From positions 74,392,001-74,456,000 of the forward strand of contig JAFFJZ010000001.1 in NCBI GenBank assembly GCA_018340375.1: a stretch of DNA of 64,000 nucleotides, written 5' to 3'. The notes under the pieces were generated by a model. The model was given only the letters and a program-made list of their open reading frames with translations. It searched no databases and was not told where the DNA came from. The position numbers were made by a program, and so were the translations under genes. This stretch comes from Gonatopus flavifemur. Lineage: Eukaryota > Arthropoda > Insecta > Hymenoptera > Dryinidae. The first letter of the stretch is position 1; the number at the start of each line of letters is the position of its first letter. Of the stretch, positions 11,226 to 21,693 are shown one piece after another.

Positions 11226-11637
11226 CCGAGGAAAGTTCCTAAAAATGGACTTTCAATGTGGTGTCTCTTCCGTAATGTCATTCAAGTCGAACTGGAAGGA
11301 GATTTGTAGAGATAAACTCTGAACAAACATTTTTTTTCTCAAGCAAAAGTGAATAGATAAAACAGAGATTTGTAGAGTAATGCAGAAATATGCAGAGAAG
11401 TATTTGATGTAATATGGAGATTTGGTGAGCTTTATACGAATTTTGTGGAGAAATTCATAAAATATTACGAAGATTGAAAGAATTATGTACAATTTTGCAG
11501 AGTAATGCAGAAATTTGTAGAGTAATATTTATGGTTGAAAATTCTGCAAATTTCTCAAAGCGTCCGAAATCTGACAGTTATGTAGAAAAATCTGAAGAGT
11601 TTTGAAGAATTTTGAAGAGAAATATTTTTATTGGGGG

Positions 11638-12510
11638 AATCAACAAATTCCGGAAATCCTGTCTAAACGCGCTAGCAAAATTTCTGTCAGTTTTTGACAG
11701 AATATTCCAGTTTGTTAATTTCACATGAAATTGGGTAGACATTTTGTGAGTTTTTGATTGGATTTGATGTGAAGAAAACTGTCAAAACTTGACAATAACA
11801 TTTCCCCGGTTGTGCCTGGCATTTTTAGTAAAATTGATCTGCCCTATATTTTGGAGGGATTCTTCTCCATTTTGGGAGAAAATTTCTTCTTTTTGGAGGG
11901 AATGTTTTTCCAAATAGAGGAGAATTGCCCCAGAATAAGGGGGAATGAAGTTACCCTACATGGAGGATTTTTGCTACCACCAAATTTGATGGAAAACTCC
12001 ACATCTACTTCTTACAGTGTAGCGTGGCATCAACTGGAAAAGAATTTTTTCCGATGGAATAGAGTTTATTTCAATCGTCTGACTGAATATCATTGATCTC
12101 TTCCATAGTCGTTGAGGCGATTCGAGTGGCTTCGGGAAACGAATCTTCCCTCGAGAATATGGCATATTATATAAATATCAAGGGAAAAATAAGTAACAGG
12201 ATTAAAATTAGAAATGCCGATCTGGCAAATTTTTACTATGCCCTTTATAAAATTCAACGTTTACCATTTTCGATATAAATATTATTTGTTACTTTCTGTA
12301 CAGTATTATTCGTCATCTTCCGTATTGTCATGTAAAAATTCATCTTCCAAACCTCATCGTTTCTAGTTTACTAAAAAACGAAGAAAACGTCTTAGATTTT
12401 GATAAAAATTATTATATTCTCGAGTTTCATTTTCTCCGTGCGCGACATATTCTTTGTGCACATTGTTGATTGAATTTCACTTCTGAAAACAGGATAGAAG
12501 AATGGAAAAC
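11638..12510. other. No feature recognised
   Basis: Words such as TTTTGGAGGG and TTTTGGGAGAAAATT recur between 11820 and 11990 and hint at an old foldback, but no ends can be drawn. I see no supported gene. Confidence 0.35.
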
Positions 12511-13424
12511 GAGGTGTGTTCAAAAAGTAACGAGAATTTTTAAATTTCGCGGGTTTAGAGAGTCCGCCTGTATACAATTTTTCTTTATTATGTTGGTACA
12601 CATGCCCCTGAAGTACGATAAAATTTTCAGCAATATTCATTGCTTACTTTTTAAGTGACAGCCGTGTTTTTCGAGCTCGGCGATTTTCGTTTGTGAAAAA
12701 AAATGAATCAAAGAATTTGTATTCAATTTTGCGTGGAAAATGAAATAAGATGTAGTGAAGTTTATAAAATGTTAACAAAGGCATATGGTGAGTCTGCTAT
12801 GAGTAAAGCAAGGATTTACGAGTGGTATAAGCGTTTCCAAGATCGCCGCGAAAACGTTGAAAATGACGAACGACCCGGACGCCCAAGCACATCAACAACC
12901 GATGAAAACGTGAAAAAAATGAAAGAAATGGTTATGAACGATCACCGAATCACAATCAGAGAAGTCGCTGATGATGTTGGCATATCAGTAGAAAAGCAAT
13001 CCGAAAAAAACGCCCGGATTTGTGGCCAAACAATTCATGGCTTTTGCACCACGATAATGCACCTGCTCACACTTCATTGCTTGTTCGTGAATTTTTGGCC
13101 AAAAACAAAACTGTAACGATGCCTCAGCCTCCATATTCGCCAGATATGGCTCCATGTGACCTGCTTCTATTTCCAAAAATAAAGAGAACATTAAAAGGCC
13201 GTCGTTTCACAAGCATAGATGACATTAAAAGCGAATCGCTGAAAGAGCTAAAAGCTATTACAAAGATCGAGTTTCAAAAGTGTTTCGAGGATTGGAAAAA
13301 GCGTTGGCAAAAGTGTATTATATCCAAGGGGGATTATTTTGAAGGGGACAAAATAGATATTGACGAATAAATAAATATTTTTTTCATAAAACGAAAATTC
13401 TCGTTATTTTTTGAACACACCTCG
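12511..13424 (+). mobile_element. Internally deleted mariner (element C)
   Basis: The ends GAGGTGTGTTCAAAAAGTAA and TTATTTTTTGAACACACCTC are inverted repeats continuing through CGAGAAT. TA follows the right end, while the left flank has decayed to AA. The element is 914 bp against about 1.3 kb for a full mariner because the middle of the transposase is missing. Both ends are kept, so it could in principle be moved by a transposase supplied elsewhere. Confidence 0.85.
12703..13370 (+). pseudogene. Mariner transposase, internal deletion
   Basis: The N-terminal helix-turn-helix domain begins MNQRICIQFCVENEI and includes a RPGRPSTSTTDENV linker and a second helix-turn-helix (EVADDVGISV). After GISVEK the sequence jumps, with a frame change near 13000, to the C-terminal catalytic part: LLHHDNAPAH, then PPYSPDMAPCDLLLF (second and third acidic residues, D34D spacing), ending KGDYFEGDKIDIDE. 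The segment with the first catalytic Asp (usually in a TGDE motif) is absent, a loss of very roughly 120-150 codons, so the protein cannot be active. The mariner subfamily is not assigned. Confidence 0.9.
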
Positions 13425-14962
13425 TACTTTGTCGAAATGGAATTTCTTACCTTCGTATGGTATTTTATTAGTTATCGCCTGCTAAGTTCATCTCTGCAGT
13501 TAGCAACGCAATGCGCATCGTTTTCTACGATCCTTGGGTTTCATAATTTCATAATTAAATATAAAAAGTAAATCAAGACATTCAGAGGAGAAATTCCGTT
13601 GGTATGGAGCGAAGTAGAGGAAAAAGTGCATTGTGAGATTCATACGTGACCTCACGCGATCTTAAAATGGTCTTACTTTGAAGCACGTGGCAATTAAAGT
13701 ATATAATGGGAAACGAAAGTAATTCGCACTCCGTGCACATCAACAACGGTTTTCTGACGAGGGATTGCGAGGGAATTTGTTAATAATAAAGGTACACGTA
13801 CGTATGAACATTTGGATTGTATGGGCATGGTGTGATGTCACACATCATTACCATAGGAGTAAATTGTTTCATAAAGTTGGAACGATCGTAATACGATCCA
13901 TTCAAGGAACAAAGAAAAATGCGAAATCAACGAATTAATCAAATTTGAACATTGTTTGTTCAATCTCAATGAAACTTTCTCGAAAAGCTATATCTTTAAC
14001 TTGTTTCTTTCATTATTGTTTTCAAGTTTGAAACTTCCTGGTAGGAACAATCAAAAGATTCGCAATTCAGTTCGATCAGCTAAAAATGGTCCTTCAAAAA
14101 TCAGACATATCAAGAATGCATGTTCAACTTGGAGGTGCACACGATATTCCACGGTATCGATGTTTTTTTATATAAACTTTGTCGAGTTGATATTGAATTT
14201 TATGAAATATCGATAAAAACTTCATGAAGATTGTATATAAAATATCGATATCGTGAAATATTGTGGATCTCCAGTTCAACTACCTGGAAAATACCCACAA
14301 AAACTAGACCAAAGATAGTCATTATGAGAACCCAATCATTGGTAAATGTTGAAAATACCGGAAATGTTCGGAAAAAAACCGGGATCGAAAACATCCATTT
14401 TCTTTCCATTTCGTGGCGGTTTTTGTCCCACTTTCTTCCGAATCTTTCCCACATTTATAGCAGGGAGTGGATTATCGGGAAAAAAATTCACAATTGCTAG
14501 TCATAATTTTTTCTATTAAAACTAGACAAAACACCGGTATCGTTCTTTCTCGAAAAATGGTCAATTATTGAACAAAATCTGTTGTAATTTCCATCCGTAA
14601 AAATGGTTCAGGAGATGTCATAACATTACTGACTTTCGATAGAATTTATCGTTCAGTCAGTGTTGAACCAAGGATGAACCTACCCTATAGTAATATTGCT
14701 GCAATATTTGTGCTGGGTGGGTAGCAAGTGCCAAGCCTGGCGGAATTGTGAATCAATGGTAGACTGACAACCGAAATTCGTTGAACACCGATATGGGTGC
14801 AACATTATATTGTTCGTTAATCAAGATTGAATATTTATAAATCATCAAACCTTGTCTGTCAACAGTGCGCCATGCTATATTCTATCGTCAGCATTGGCGG
14901 AGCCTAAAAATTTTCATGTGGGAAACGACTCGATCGAAATAAGGACACACTTAGTTGAATTA
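13425..14962. other. Unannotated; small palindrome near 14150-14262
   Basis: 14149-14262 forms an imperfect hairpin (CACGGTATCGATGTTTTTTT against AAAATATCGATATCGTG) with the TTTATATAAA interior seen in the hAT-like hairpins at 30257 and 45354. The remainder is AT-rich with no gene or clear repeat ends. Confidence 0.4.
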
Positions 14963-15214
14963 CACTGAAAAAAAAAGGTATTCCAGTCAAATAAATATTT
15001 ATTCGTCCTGTACCAAAGGAATATTCATTAGAATTAACAAAATATTCTTTGGAACCAAAATAATTTATCAGAATCAAATAAACGATTGAAACCATCTATT
15101 TAATTTGAATAAATTATTTTGCTCCCAAAGAATATTTTGTTAGTTCTAATAAATATTTCTTTGGTACAGGACAAATGAATATTTATTTGACTGAAATAAA
15201 TTTTTTTTTCAGTG
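14963..15214. mobile_element. CACTG-end MITE, TA target
   Basis: This 252-bp near-palindrome is bounded by CACTGAAAAAAAAA and TTTTTTTTTCAGTG and flanked by TA on both sides (14961-14962 and 15215-15216). The arms share AATAAATATTTATTCGTCCTG/ACAGGACAAATGAATATTT and CCAAAGAATATTTTGTTA. Confidence 0.8.
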
Positions 15215-15599
15215 TAATGGCACTTTCAGTTAGGATAACGATGCGGTTGATGGTAGTGACCGAATGTTTGGTCCGTCCATATTTTACTATAGCATATTCA
15301 TCCGTGAAATAAATACTTATTTCGCCATAAGTTGATATATATTTGTGACCTGTGAATAAATTATTTTCTCAATGAAGTGGATTGAATAACCTTACGATGA
15401 CAATTCGCTGTGCTTACGAACTGACTCGTTGTAATTATTAGTCCTTCGCTAATCTGCGAAGTTTGATTCGCTGAAAAAATGAATATAATAACAAGCAAAT
15501 TTCGCTAGAACAGAGGAATTTTCGCGATTCCAGCGACTTTTTTCCTCCGTGTGGTAAACTCTGTTGGAATAATAAAATTCGTTTTTATCTTGAATTCTA
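15215..15599. other. No feature recognised
   Basis: TTTTTTCCTCCGTGTGG at about 15540 resembles an isolated MITE end, with no partner identified. Confidence 0.35.
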
Positions 15600-15809
15600 C
15601 ACGGAGAAAAAATGGTTTGCTACTATAGCGCCTACAAAGAAAATATTTACTCCAGCAGCTCAGACGTTAGTTCTGTCGACAAATTCGTTGAAGTCAACAA
15701 AAACATTTAGTTGTGTAAATCATATTTCTTGCTCTTTCAGCTAACTTTTCTGGTAGGCGCTTATAATAACAGACCTGCTTGCCATGCCAGCAATACTTTT
15801 TTCTCCGTG
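15600..15809. mobile_element. CACGGAG-end MITE, TA target
   Basis: CACGGAGAAAAAATGGTTTG and its partner CTTTTTTCTCCGTG bound 210 bp flanked by TA on both sides. The inner pairs GCGCCTAC/GTAGGCGC and CAGCAGCT match. A diverged copy forms the outer layer of the nest at 29397-30227. Confidence 0.75.
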
Positions 15810-16584
15810 TACATACGACTTGGTAAGAAAAATCATGTGATTTGGAATGAAAATTTTACATTATATATTCCAACATTAGATCTTTCTCTAAAACTGTTCA
15901 TCAAAACATGAATTGTAACTGAAAAAGCAGAACCAAGTGATGATCGGTTTTGTATATCACAAGTTATTCAATATTACGCTTGTACGTGATGTGCGATTGA
16001 GAAATTCTTATGTATATAAACTATCACGAAGAAACAAGATTCCATGTTATTTGAGATGATACATCCGAGGAATTGTAATACAAATTTTATGTACTAGTTT
16101 CAAAAAGATCAACAATATAATTATATGGATTCACTCATCGGGAATATTTTTCATCTCCTATCATGACATAAGGTGTGATGGGTGTGATTGAGAGCTATGC
16201 GTTACTTCACAGCTGAAACATGAATCTTCCAATAAATTTCATCATTCGCGAAGAAGTGTATATTTCACCTTGCCGATAAGTCATCAATCAAAACGAAAAA
16301 AATTGACCCAGTCGCGTTCATCGAATCCGTTCTCAAAATTGAAATCATATTCATATCATTCGGAACACTGTTGGTCAACATTCATAATCTGGAACGCGAA
16401 TACATGGTACTGATGAATGCATGTTTTACAAAGCAATACACGTGGCGACAATGTCTTTTATGTTGAATAATATGAAATATTATACACTGAGAGAAACTCA
16501 CACGGAGAAAATTATGTAGTAAAAATCAATGTATCTATATCTTAGCTGTGGGATGATATTTATTATGACGGGGAAAACCACTGG
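15810..16584. other. No feature recognised
   Basis: CACTGAGAGAAACTCACACGGAGAAAA near 16486 looks like two abutting MITE ends, but their partners are not visible. I see no gene. Confidence 0.35.
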
Positions 16585-17260
16585 AATCCATTTTTTGGGA
16601 TTGAATAAGGTGAAGGCATCTTATTACAATCAAAAGATAAAGTGACATTCAGAATGGTATTTAATCCTCATTGAAGATCATAATCAACTCTAATTCATTT
16701 TGATATATTGAAATGGATAGAGTGGATTCATATTTCATTGAAGATTGGAACGAATGAACAGATGTACACTTGAATCCATTATTTGGGATTGAAAAAGATA
16801 AAGGAATCTTATTACAATTGAAATATAAAGTGACATTCAAATGATATTCAATTCAAATGGAAACCCAATTAAACTATAATTCATGTTCATGCATTAAAGC
16901 GGACACAACAAATCCCTATTCAGGCCCGATGTCAAAAAGCTGTGCAGAAAATGACATTGAAAGTGGGTAGGAATGAACTTATCCATTTCTATTCTCAATC
17001 CTCACTTCTCCTAATCCATTTTTATGGATCGGAATGGATAAAACGAATTTCTATCCAGGTCAATGTCAAAAAGCGGTGTAGAAAATGACATTGAAAGTGG
17101 GTAGAATGAATACAAATTTCCTTATCCATTTTTATTCTTGATCCTCACTTTCCCTAATCCATTTTTATGGATTGAAATGGATAAACCAAATTTCTATCCA
17201 GGTCAATGTCCAAAAGTGGTGCAGAAAACAACGTTGAAAGTGGATAGAGGCGAATACGAA
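16585..17260. repeat. Two diverged tandem arrays
   Basis: The first array has a unit of about 190 bp in two copies (GAATCCATT..TTGGGATTGAA near 16585 and 16772). The second has GTCAAAAAGC.GTG.AGAAAATGACATTGAAAGTGGGTAG-type units starting near 16931, 17065 and 17208, giving periods of 134 and 143. Each unit also contains TCCATTTTTATGGAT hairpins. Confidence 0.6.
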
Positions 17261-17667
17261 TTTTTCTATCCTCGATTTTCACTAGGGTTTGTCGACATAT
17301 TTGAGGTTACTGCAACTCAAAAAGTGATTTTTTCTTACAAAACTGCTAGATGCCTCTCATCGTATGATTCATTGTCTTCCAAGTGCCGTTGAGTTTGCTT
17401 AAATATCTGTGTTTTTCATTGAGATACGACATTTTGAAATTTGGGTGTTCACCTATTTACTGAATACATGGACATCCAGATTTCAAATTGTCGTATTTCA
17501 ATGAAACAGAAAGATATTTCAACGAACTCAACGACATTTGGAAGAGAATGAGTTATACTTTGGGTTACACCCACTAGTTTTCTGACATCCCAGGTTTTTG
17601 AGATATTTTAACCTGAATTTCAACCTAAAAATCTGAGAAACACTGTTTTTCGACATGCTTGAAGTTA

Positions 17668-18019
17668 TTAGGTGTACAAATAAGTTTCCGCGGTTTGTCA
17701 AAAGATGGCCCCACCAGAAGGTTATGGAGAAATTGTCAGATGTAAAACGTAATATCCCAAGTTTAGTCATCTGGCAACACCATAACCTTAAAGTACTAGT
17801 GATTCCGTATCAGCATCACGTAATTTTTTTCGTGCAAAAATGTCAAGTTTTATTCCGAATAAGCATCATTTGCGGGAACTTTTGATTTACTTCTTTAATG
17901 TGAAAAAATCTGCAGCTGAGGCGCATCGATTGCTTCTAGAAGCATATGGTGAAGCTGCTTTAAGTGAGAGAAGTTGTCAGGAATGGTTTCAAAAGTTTAA
18001 GAACGGTGAGTTTGACGTT
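17668..18019 (+). mobile_element. 5' 352 bp of mariner A (duplicate fragment)
   Basis: This starts with the mariner end TTAGGTGTACAAATAAGTTT after TA and appears identical, base by base, to 18655-19006. It covers the 5' untranslated part and the first ~60 codons (MSSFIPNKHH... to GEFDV). It then stops abruptly where unrelated mariner B sequence begins, with no 3' end of its own. Confidence 0.9.
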
Positions 18020-18654
18020 TGGATCAAAAACAATTCCGTATTCTAATTCTACACTGCTTCTTAAACAACGGCTTGAAAAGCCCCAAAAGCGGGGACTCCG
18101 CTCCATCAGAAACTACAATGAAACGTTGGTTTGCTGGCTTCAAACGTGGTCGTAGAGACCCGATGATCCACAACGCAATGGACGTCCAAATGAGGCTGTA
18201 ACACCAGAAAACATAAAAAAAATCCACAAAATCGTTTTGAATGATCGAAAAGTGAAGTTGCGTGAGTTAGCTGACATCGTAAGAATATCAAAAGAACGTA
18301 TTGGTTTTATATCGCATGAGCATTTAACTATGAGAAAGCTCTGTTCAGAGTGGGTGCCGCGTACGCTCACTGTTGACCAAAAACGAGAACGCGTTGATGC
18401 TTCTGAGCAGTGTTTGGCCATGTTTGAACGTGAAAAACCGGAATGTTTGCGTTGATATGTTACAATGGATGAAACATGGATCCATCACTTCACTCCGGAA
18501 TCAAAACGATCGTCATCCGAGTGACCAGCCACTGGTGAACCTCGTCCTAAGCGCCCGAAAGCACAACAATCGGCTGGAAAGGTTATGGCATTTCTCGGTA
18601 TTTTGGGATGTGCGTGGTGTATGAGAAGGGAAATACCATCAACGGTGAATATTA
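18020..18654 (+). pseudogene. Fragment of irritans-like mariner B transposase
   Basis: This begins within the start codon of the B transposase (TGGATCAAAAACAATTC) and runs collinearly with the minus-strand copy at 60222-61527. Encoded pieces include KVKLRELADIVRISKERI, MRKLCSEWVPRTLTVDQK, a TMDETWIHHFTPES-type first-Asp region and GKVMAF. It has a ~20-base deletion near 18062, stops at R (TGA near 18454) and W (TGA near 18520), and a second deletion near 18622. It ends at a TA where mariner A begins, before the second catalytic Asp. It lacks both mariner B terminal repeats. Confidence 0.85.
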
Positions 18655-19936
18655 TTAGGTGTACAAATAAGTTTCCGCGGTTTGTCAAAAGATGGCCCCA
18701 CCAGAAGGTTATGGAGAAATTGTCAGATGTAAAACGTAATATCCCAAGTTTAGTCATCTGGCAACACCATAACCTTAAAGTACTAGTGATTCCGTATCAG
18801 CATCACGTAATTTTTTTCGTGCAAAAATGTCAAGTTTTATTCCGAATAAGCATCATTTGCGGGAACTTTTGATTTACTTCTTTAATGTGAAAAAATCTGC
18901 AGCTGAGGCGCATCGATTGCTTCTAGAAGCATATGGTGAAGCTGCTTTAAGTGAGAGAAGTTGTCAGGAATGGTTTCAAAAGTTTAAGAACGGTGAGTTT
19001 GACGTTAAAGACAAAGAACGCAGTGGAAGGCCGAAAGTGTACGAAGACATGGAATTGGAAGTACTATTGGAGGAAGATTCGTCCCAAACGCAAAAAGAAC
19101 TTGCACTTACTCTACAAGTGACTCAACAAGCAATTTCACATCGTTTAAAATCGTTAGGAATGATTGAAAAACAAGGAAATTGGGTTCCATATGAACTAAA
19201 GCCGAGAGACGTTGAACGCCGATTATGCATGAGTGAAATGCTGCTTGCCAGGAATAAAAAAGAGTTTTTGCATCGTATAGTCACTGGTGACGAAAAATGG
19301 ATTCACTACGATAATCCAAAGAAGAGAAAGTCATGGGTTAAGCCCGGCGAACCATCAACATCGACAGCTAAGCCGAATATTCATGGAAAAAACTCATGCT
19401 GTGTATTTGGTGGGATCAGCTTGGTGTCGTGTATTATGAATTGCTGAAACCAAGCGAAACCATTACTGGAGCTCTCTACCGAACACAATTGATGAGATTG
19501 AGTCGGGCACTTAAGGAAAAACGCGCCCATTACTACTCCAGACACGACAAAATTATTCTTTTACACGATAATGCTCGTCCACGTGTTGCGGCGCCGGTAA
19601 AAACATACTTGGAAACACTCAACTGGGAAGTTTTACCCCACCCGCCGTATTCACCAGACTTAGCCCCTTCTGATTATCACCTGTTCCGGTCGATGGCACA
19701 TGGTCTGTCTGAGCAGCGCTTCACATCATATGAAGACACCAAAAATTGGGTAGATTTGTGGATAGCGTCAAAAGATGAAGAGTTTTTTCGACGGGGTATC
19801 CGAATGTTGCCAGAAAGATGGGGAAAAGTAGTGGCAAATGATGGAAAATACTTTGAATAAAACGTAATGTACTTTTCCTTTACAATAAATTCCTAATTTT
19901 TTATAAAAAACCGCGGCAACTTATTTGTACACCTAA
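18655..19936 (+). mobile_element. Mariner A, mauritiana-like, almost complete
   Basis: The 1282-bp element has ends TTAGGTGTACAAATAAGTTT and ACTTATTTGTACACCTAA, with CCGCGG just inside both. TA lies on both sides (18653-18654 and 19937-19938). Length, ends and transposase resemble the mauritiana subfamily of mariner. The left flank is mariner B sequence while the right flank is the foldback host, so the two flanks come from different sources. Confidence 0.92.
18827..19860 (+). pseudogene. Mariner A transposase, one frameshift
   Basis: This DDE/D cut-and-paste transposase would act in the nucleus on the TTAGGTGTACAAAT ends. The start is ATG at 18827. Residues 1-55 form the first helix-turn-helix, and ALTLQVTQQAISHRLKSLG (about 93-111) is the second. 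The first catalytic Asp is D155 in VTGDEKW. After PNIHGK the frame is broken by a one-base loss in the A run at 19386-19392, and the correct frame resumes as MLCIWWDQLGVVYYELL. It continues through LLHDNARPR (second Asp) and PPYSPDLAPSDYHLF (third Asp, D34D) to LPERWGKVVANDGKYFE and TAA. No other disabling change is seen, suggesting a recent arrival. Confidence 0.92.
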
Positions 19937-20260
19937 TATATAAAACCAAGAAGTGATTTTTTTTACAAAACTAGTAGATGTAGCCCAAAGTATAACTCAT
20001 TCTTCCCCAAATGTTGTTGAGTTTGTTGAAATATCTTTATTTTTCATAGAAATACGACAATTTGAAATTTGGATGTCCATGTGTTCAGTAAATAGGTGAA
20101 CACCCAAATTTCAAATTGTCGTATCTCAATGAAAAACACAGATATTTGAGCAAATTCAACGGCACTTGAAAGAGAATGAATCATACTATGAGAGGCATCT
20201 ACCAGTTTTGTGAGAAAAACTTACCTTTTGACGTGCATTACATACCTCCAATATGTCGAA

Positions 20261-20590
20261 AAACAGTGTTTTTTACACTTTTAAGTGGAAATATCTCTGA
20301 AACCTGACGTAAAGGAGCAATTCTGCAGCCTGATTCAGATTCGGAAAAGTGGGTACTTGTTTCTGTTACTGAAATTTGCAAAATTTTGTTGGCCTGTGTA
20401 ATCTTTGATGAGAACTTTTCTCTGTCCATTATTAAAAATCACTGGTTTTTCCAATAGAGGGGTGGGTAGGGGGGGGGGGAATCCATTTGACATAACAATT
20501 TTTTATACTTAACAGTTTGACGAATTGATGGGAAAAACTAGTAACTTTTTAATACTAAGAAGTTTGAAAATTAAAATCAGTGGAAATCCA
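20261..20590. other. No feature recognised
   Basis: Contains a GGGGTGGGTAGGGGGGGGGG run near 20460. No other structure seen. Confidence 0.35.
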
Positions 20591-20770
20591 CACTCACAGA
20601 AATGATTTCTTGAAATGGGAAAATTCTTCTTGTCGCTGGGACAAATCTCATTCTTTTCTTGAGCCTGGAAAATTTTACTCAAAACGAAGAAATTGCTTTT
20701 GAAATGAAAATGAGTTTTGTCCCAGCGACAAGAAAAATTTTCTTATTTCAAGAAATCCTTTCTGTGAGTG
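20591..20770. mobile_element. CACTCACAG-end MITE, CA target duplication
   Basis: This 180-bp hairpin element starts CACTCACAGAAATGATTTCT and ends AAATCCTTTCTGTGAGTG. CA is directly repeated on both sides (20589-20590 and 20771-20772). The arms share CTTCTTGTCGCTGGGACAAA and its complement. Confidence 0.8.
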
Positions 20771-20872
20771 CATGTTCAAGAACAATCATTTCTTATAATG
20801 ATTTCAAATCATCGCAAATAGACAGGTAATCGCAATAGAAAGTATAACTCTCAAATTCACCTGAAGCAGCTA

Positions 20873-21693
20873 CACGAGAAAAAAGAAATAGTTGCAGCAA
20901 CTACTTGAATAGTCGATTTTCGACCATCTACTGACTCAGACAGCACAAATGATCATTTTGACTTCATATAAACATCTCAAAGCATTCTTGGACAGTTCCC
21001 GTTATGTCAGTCAACATGAATTCAATGAACTAAAGATTAATACATATTGGATGCCTAAATAGTTCTCGTTGAATTCACGAGATTATTTTATCCTGAACAA
21101 CTCAGTCGTTCATCAAGAATTCTAATTGAATTCAAAGTATTCACAATGGATCCATGTTGACTGTCATAATGGGAGCTCTTTGAAAGGACTCTTGTGCCGG
21201 GGAAGTAGTTGCTGCAGCTATTTAGTAGTTAGGGCAAGTAACGCGTTAGCTGCCTCGACTGACTCGATAGTTGCACTAACTAACGTAAATACCAGAGGTA
21301 TTTAGAGTTAGTTGAGGCAGTTAATGTGCACTGAGAGAAAAAATCTCTGGGAACAATAAAATATTTAGTTGAATAGTCGCCATAAAATACTTAATTGATT
21401 TGAATAAACTTTCATTGAGTCGATTAAATATTTATTCAATCAAACAAATATTTAATATGCTATGAAATATTTTATCAATGGAAACAGTTATTTAATTGAG
21501 TCAATGAAAGTTTATTCAAATCAATTAAATATTTCATGGCGACTATTCAACTAAATATTTTATTGTTCCCGGAAATTTTTTTTCTCAGTGTGTTACTTGT
21601 CCTGACTACTGAGTTAGCTGCAGCAACTCCTACAGTAGATGATCGAAAATCGACTATTCGAGTAGTTGCTGCTACTATTCCTCTTTTTCCTTG
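20873..21693. mobile_element. CACGAG-end foldback with AGTAGTTGCTGCAGC words
   Basis: The left end is CACGAGAAAAAAGAAATAG, and the right end is CTATTCCTCTTTTTCCTTG with decayed terminal bases. The arms share GTTGCAGCAACTACT, GAATAGTCGATTTTCGA and their complements. Inside, TAGTTGC and GCAGCTA variants recur on both strands. A second element (21329-21590) is inserted in it. Confidence 0.7.
21329..21590. mobile_element. CACTGAG-end MITE, TG target duplication
   Basis: CACTGAGAGAAAAAAT and the complementary TTTTTTTCTCAGTG bound a long near-perfect hairpin (for example AATAGTCGCCATAAAATACT with its mate). TG is directly repeated at 21327-21328 and 21591-21592. Confidence 0.85.

Larger units (their letters stand above)
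10379..11637. mobile_element. 1.26-kb foldback, CCCCAATAAAAATA ends
   Basis: CCCCAATAAAAATATTTCTC at the left is matched by the complement at the right (GAGAAATATTTTTATTGGGG). Both arms repeat TTTCTCTGCAAA or its complement TTTGCAGAGAAA at irregular spacing. The centre holds two direct repeats and a tRNA-like stretch. The open frames inside are by-products. Confidence 0.7.
17290..20260. mobile_element. Foldback element interrupted by mariner insertions
   Basis: The left part (17290-17667) and right part (19937-20260) are inverted copies of each other. Both contain GATGCCTCTCAT.GTATGATTCATT, ATACGACA.TTTGAAATTTGG and GTCGAAAAACAGTG or their complements. Each part is itself a near-palindrome. 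The insertion of 17668-19936 splits it at a TA dinucleotide. Confidence 0.7.

Noticed and set aside
17655..17885. Plus-strand frame upstream of the mariner start
   Set aside because: It is the untranslated 5' part of mariner A, duplicated at 18585-18872.
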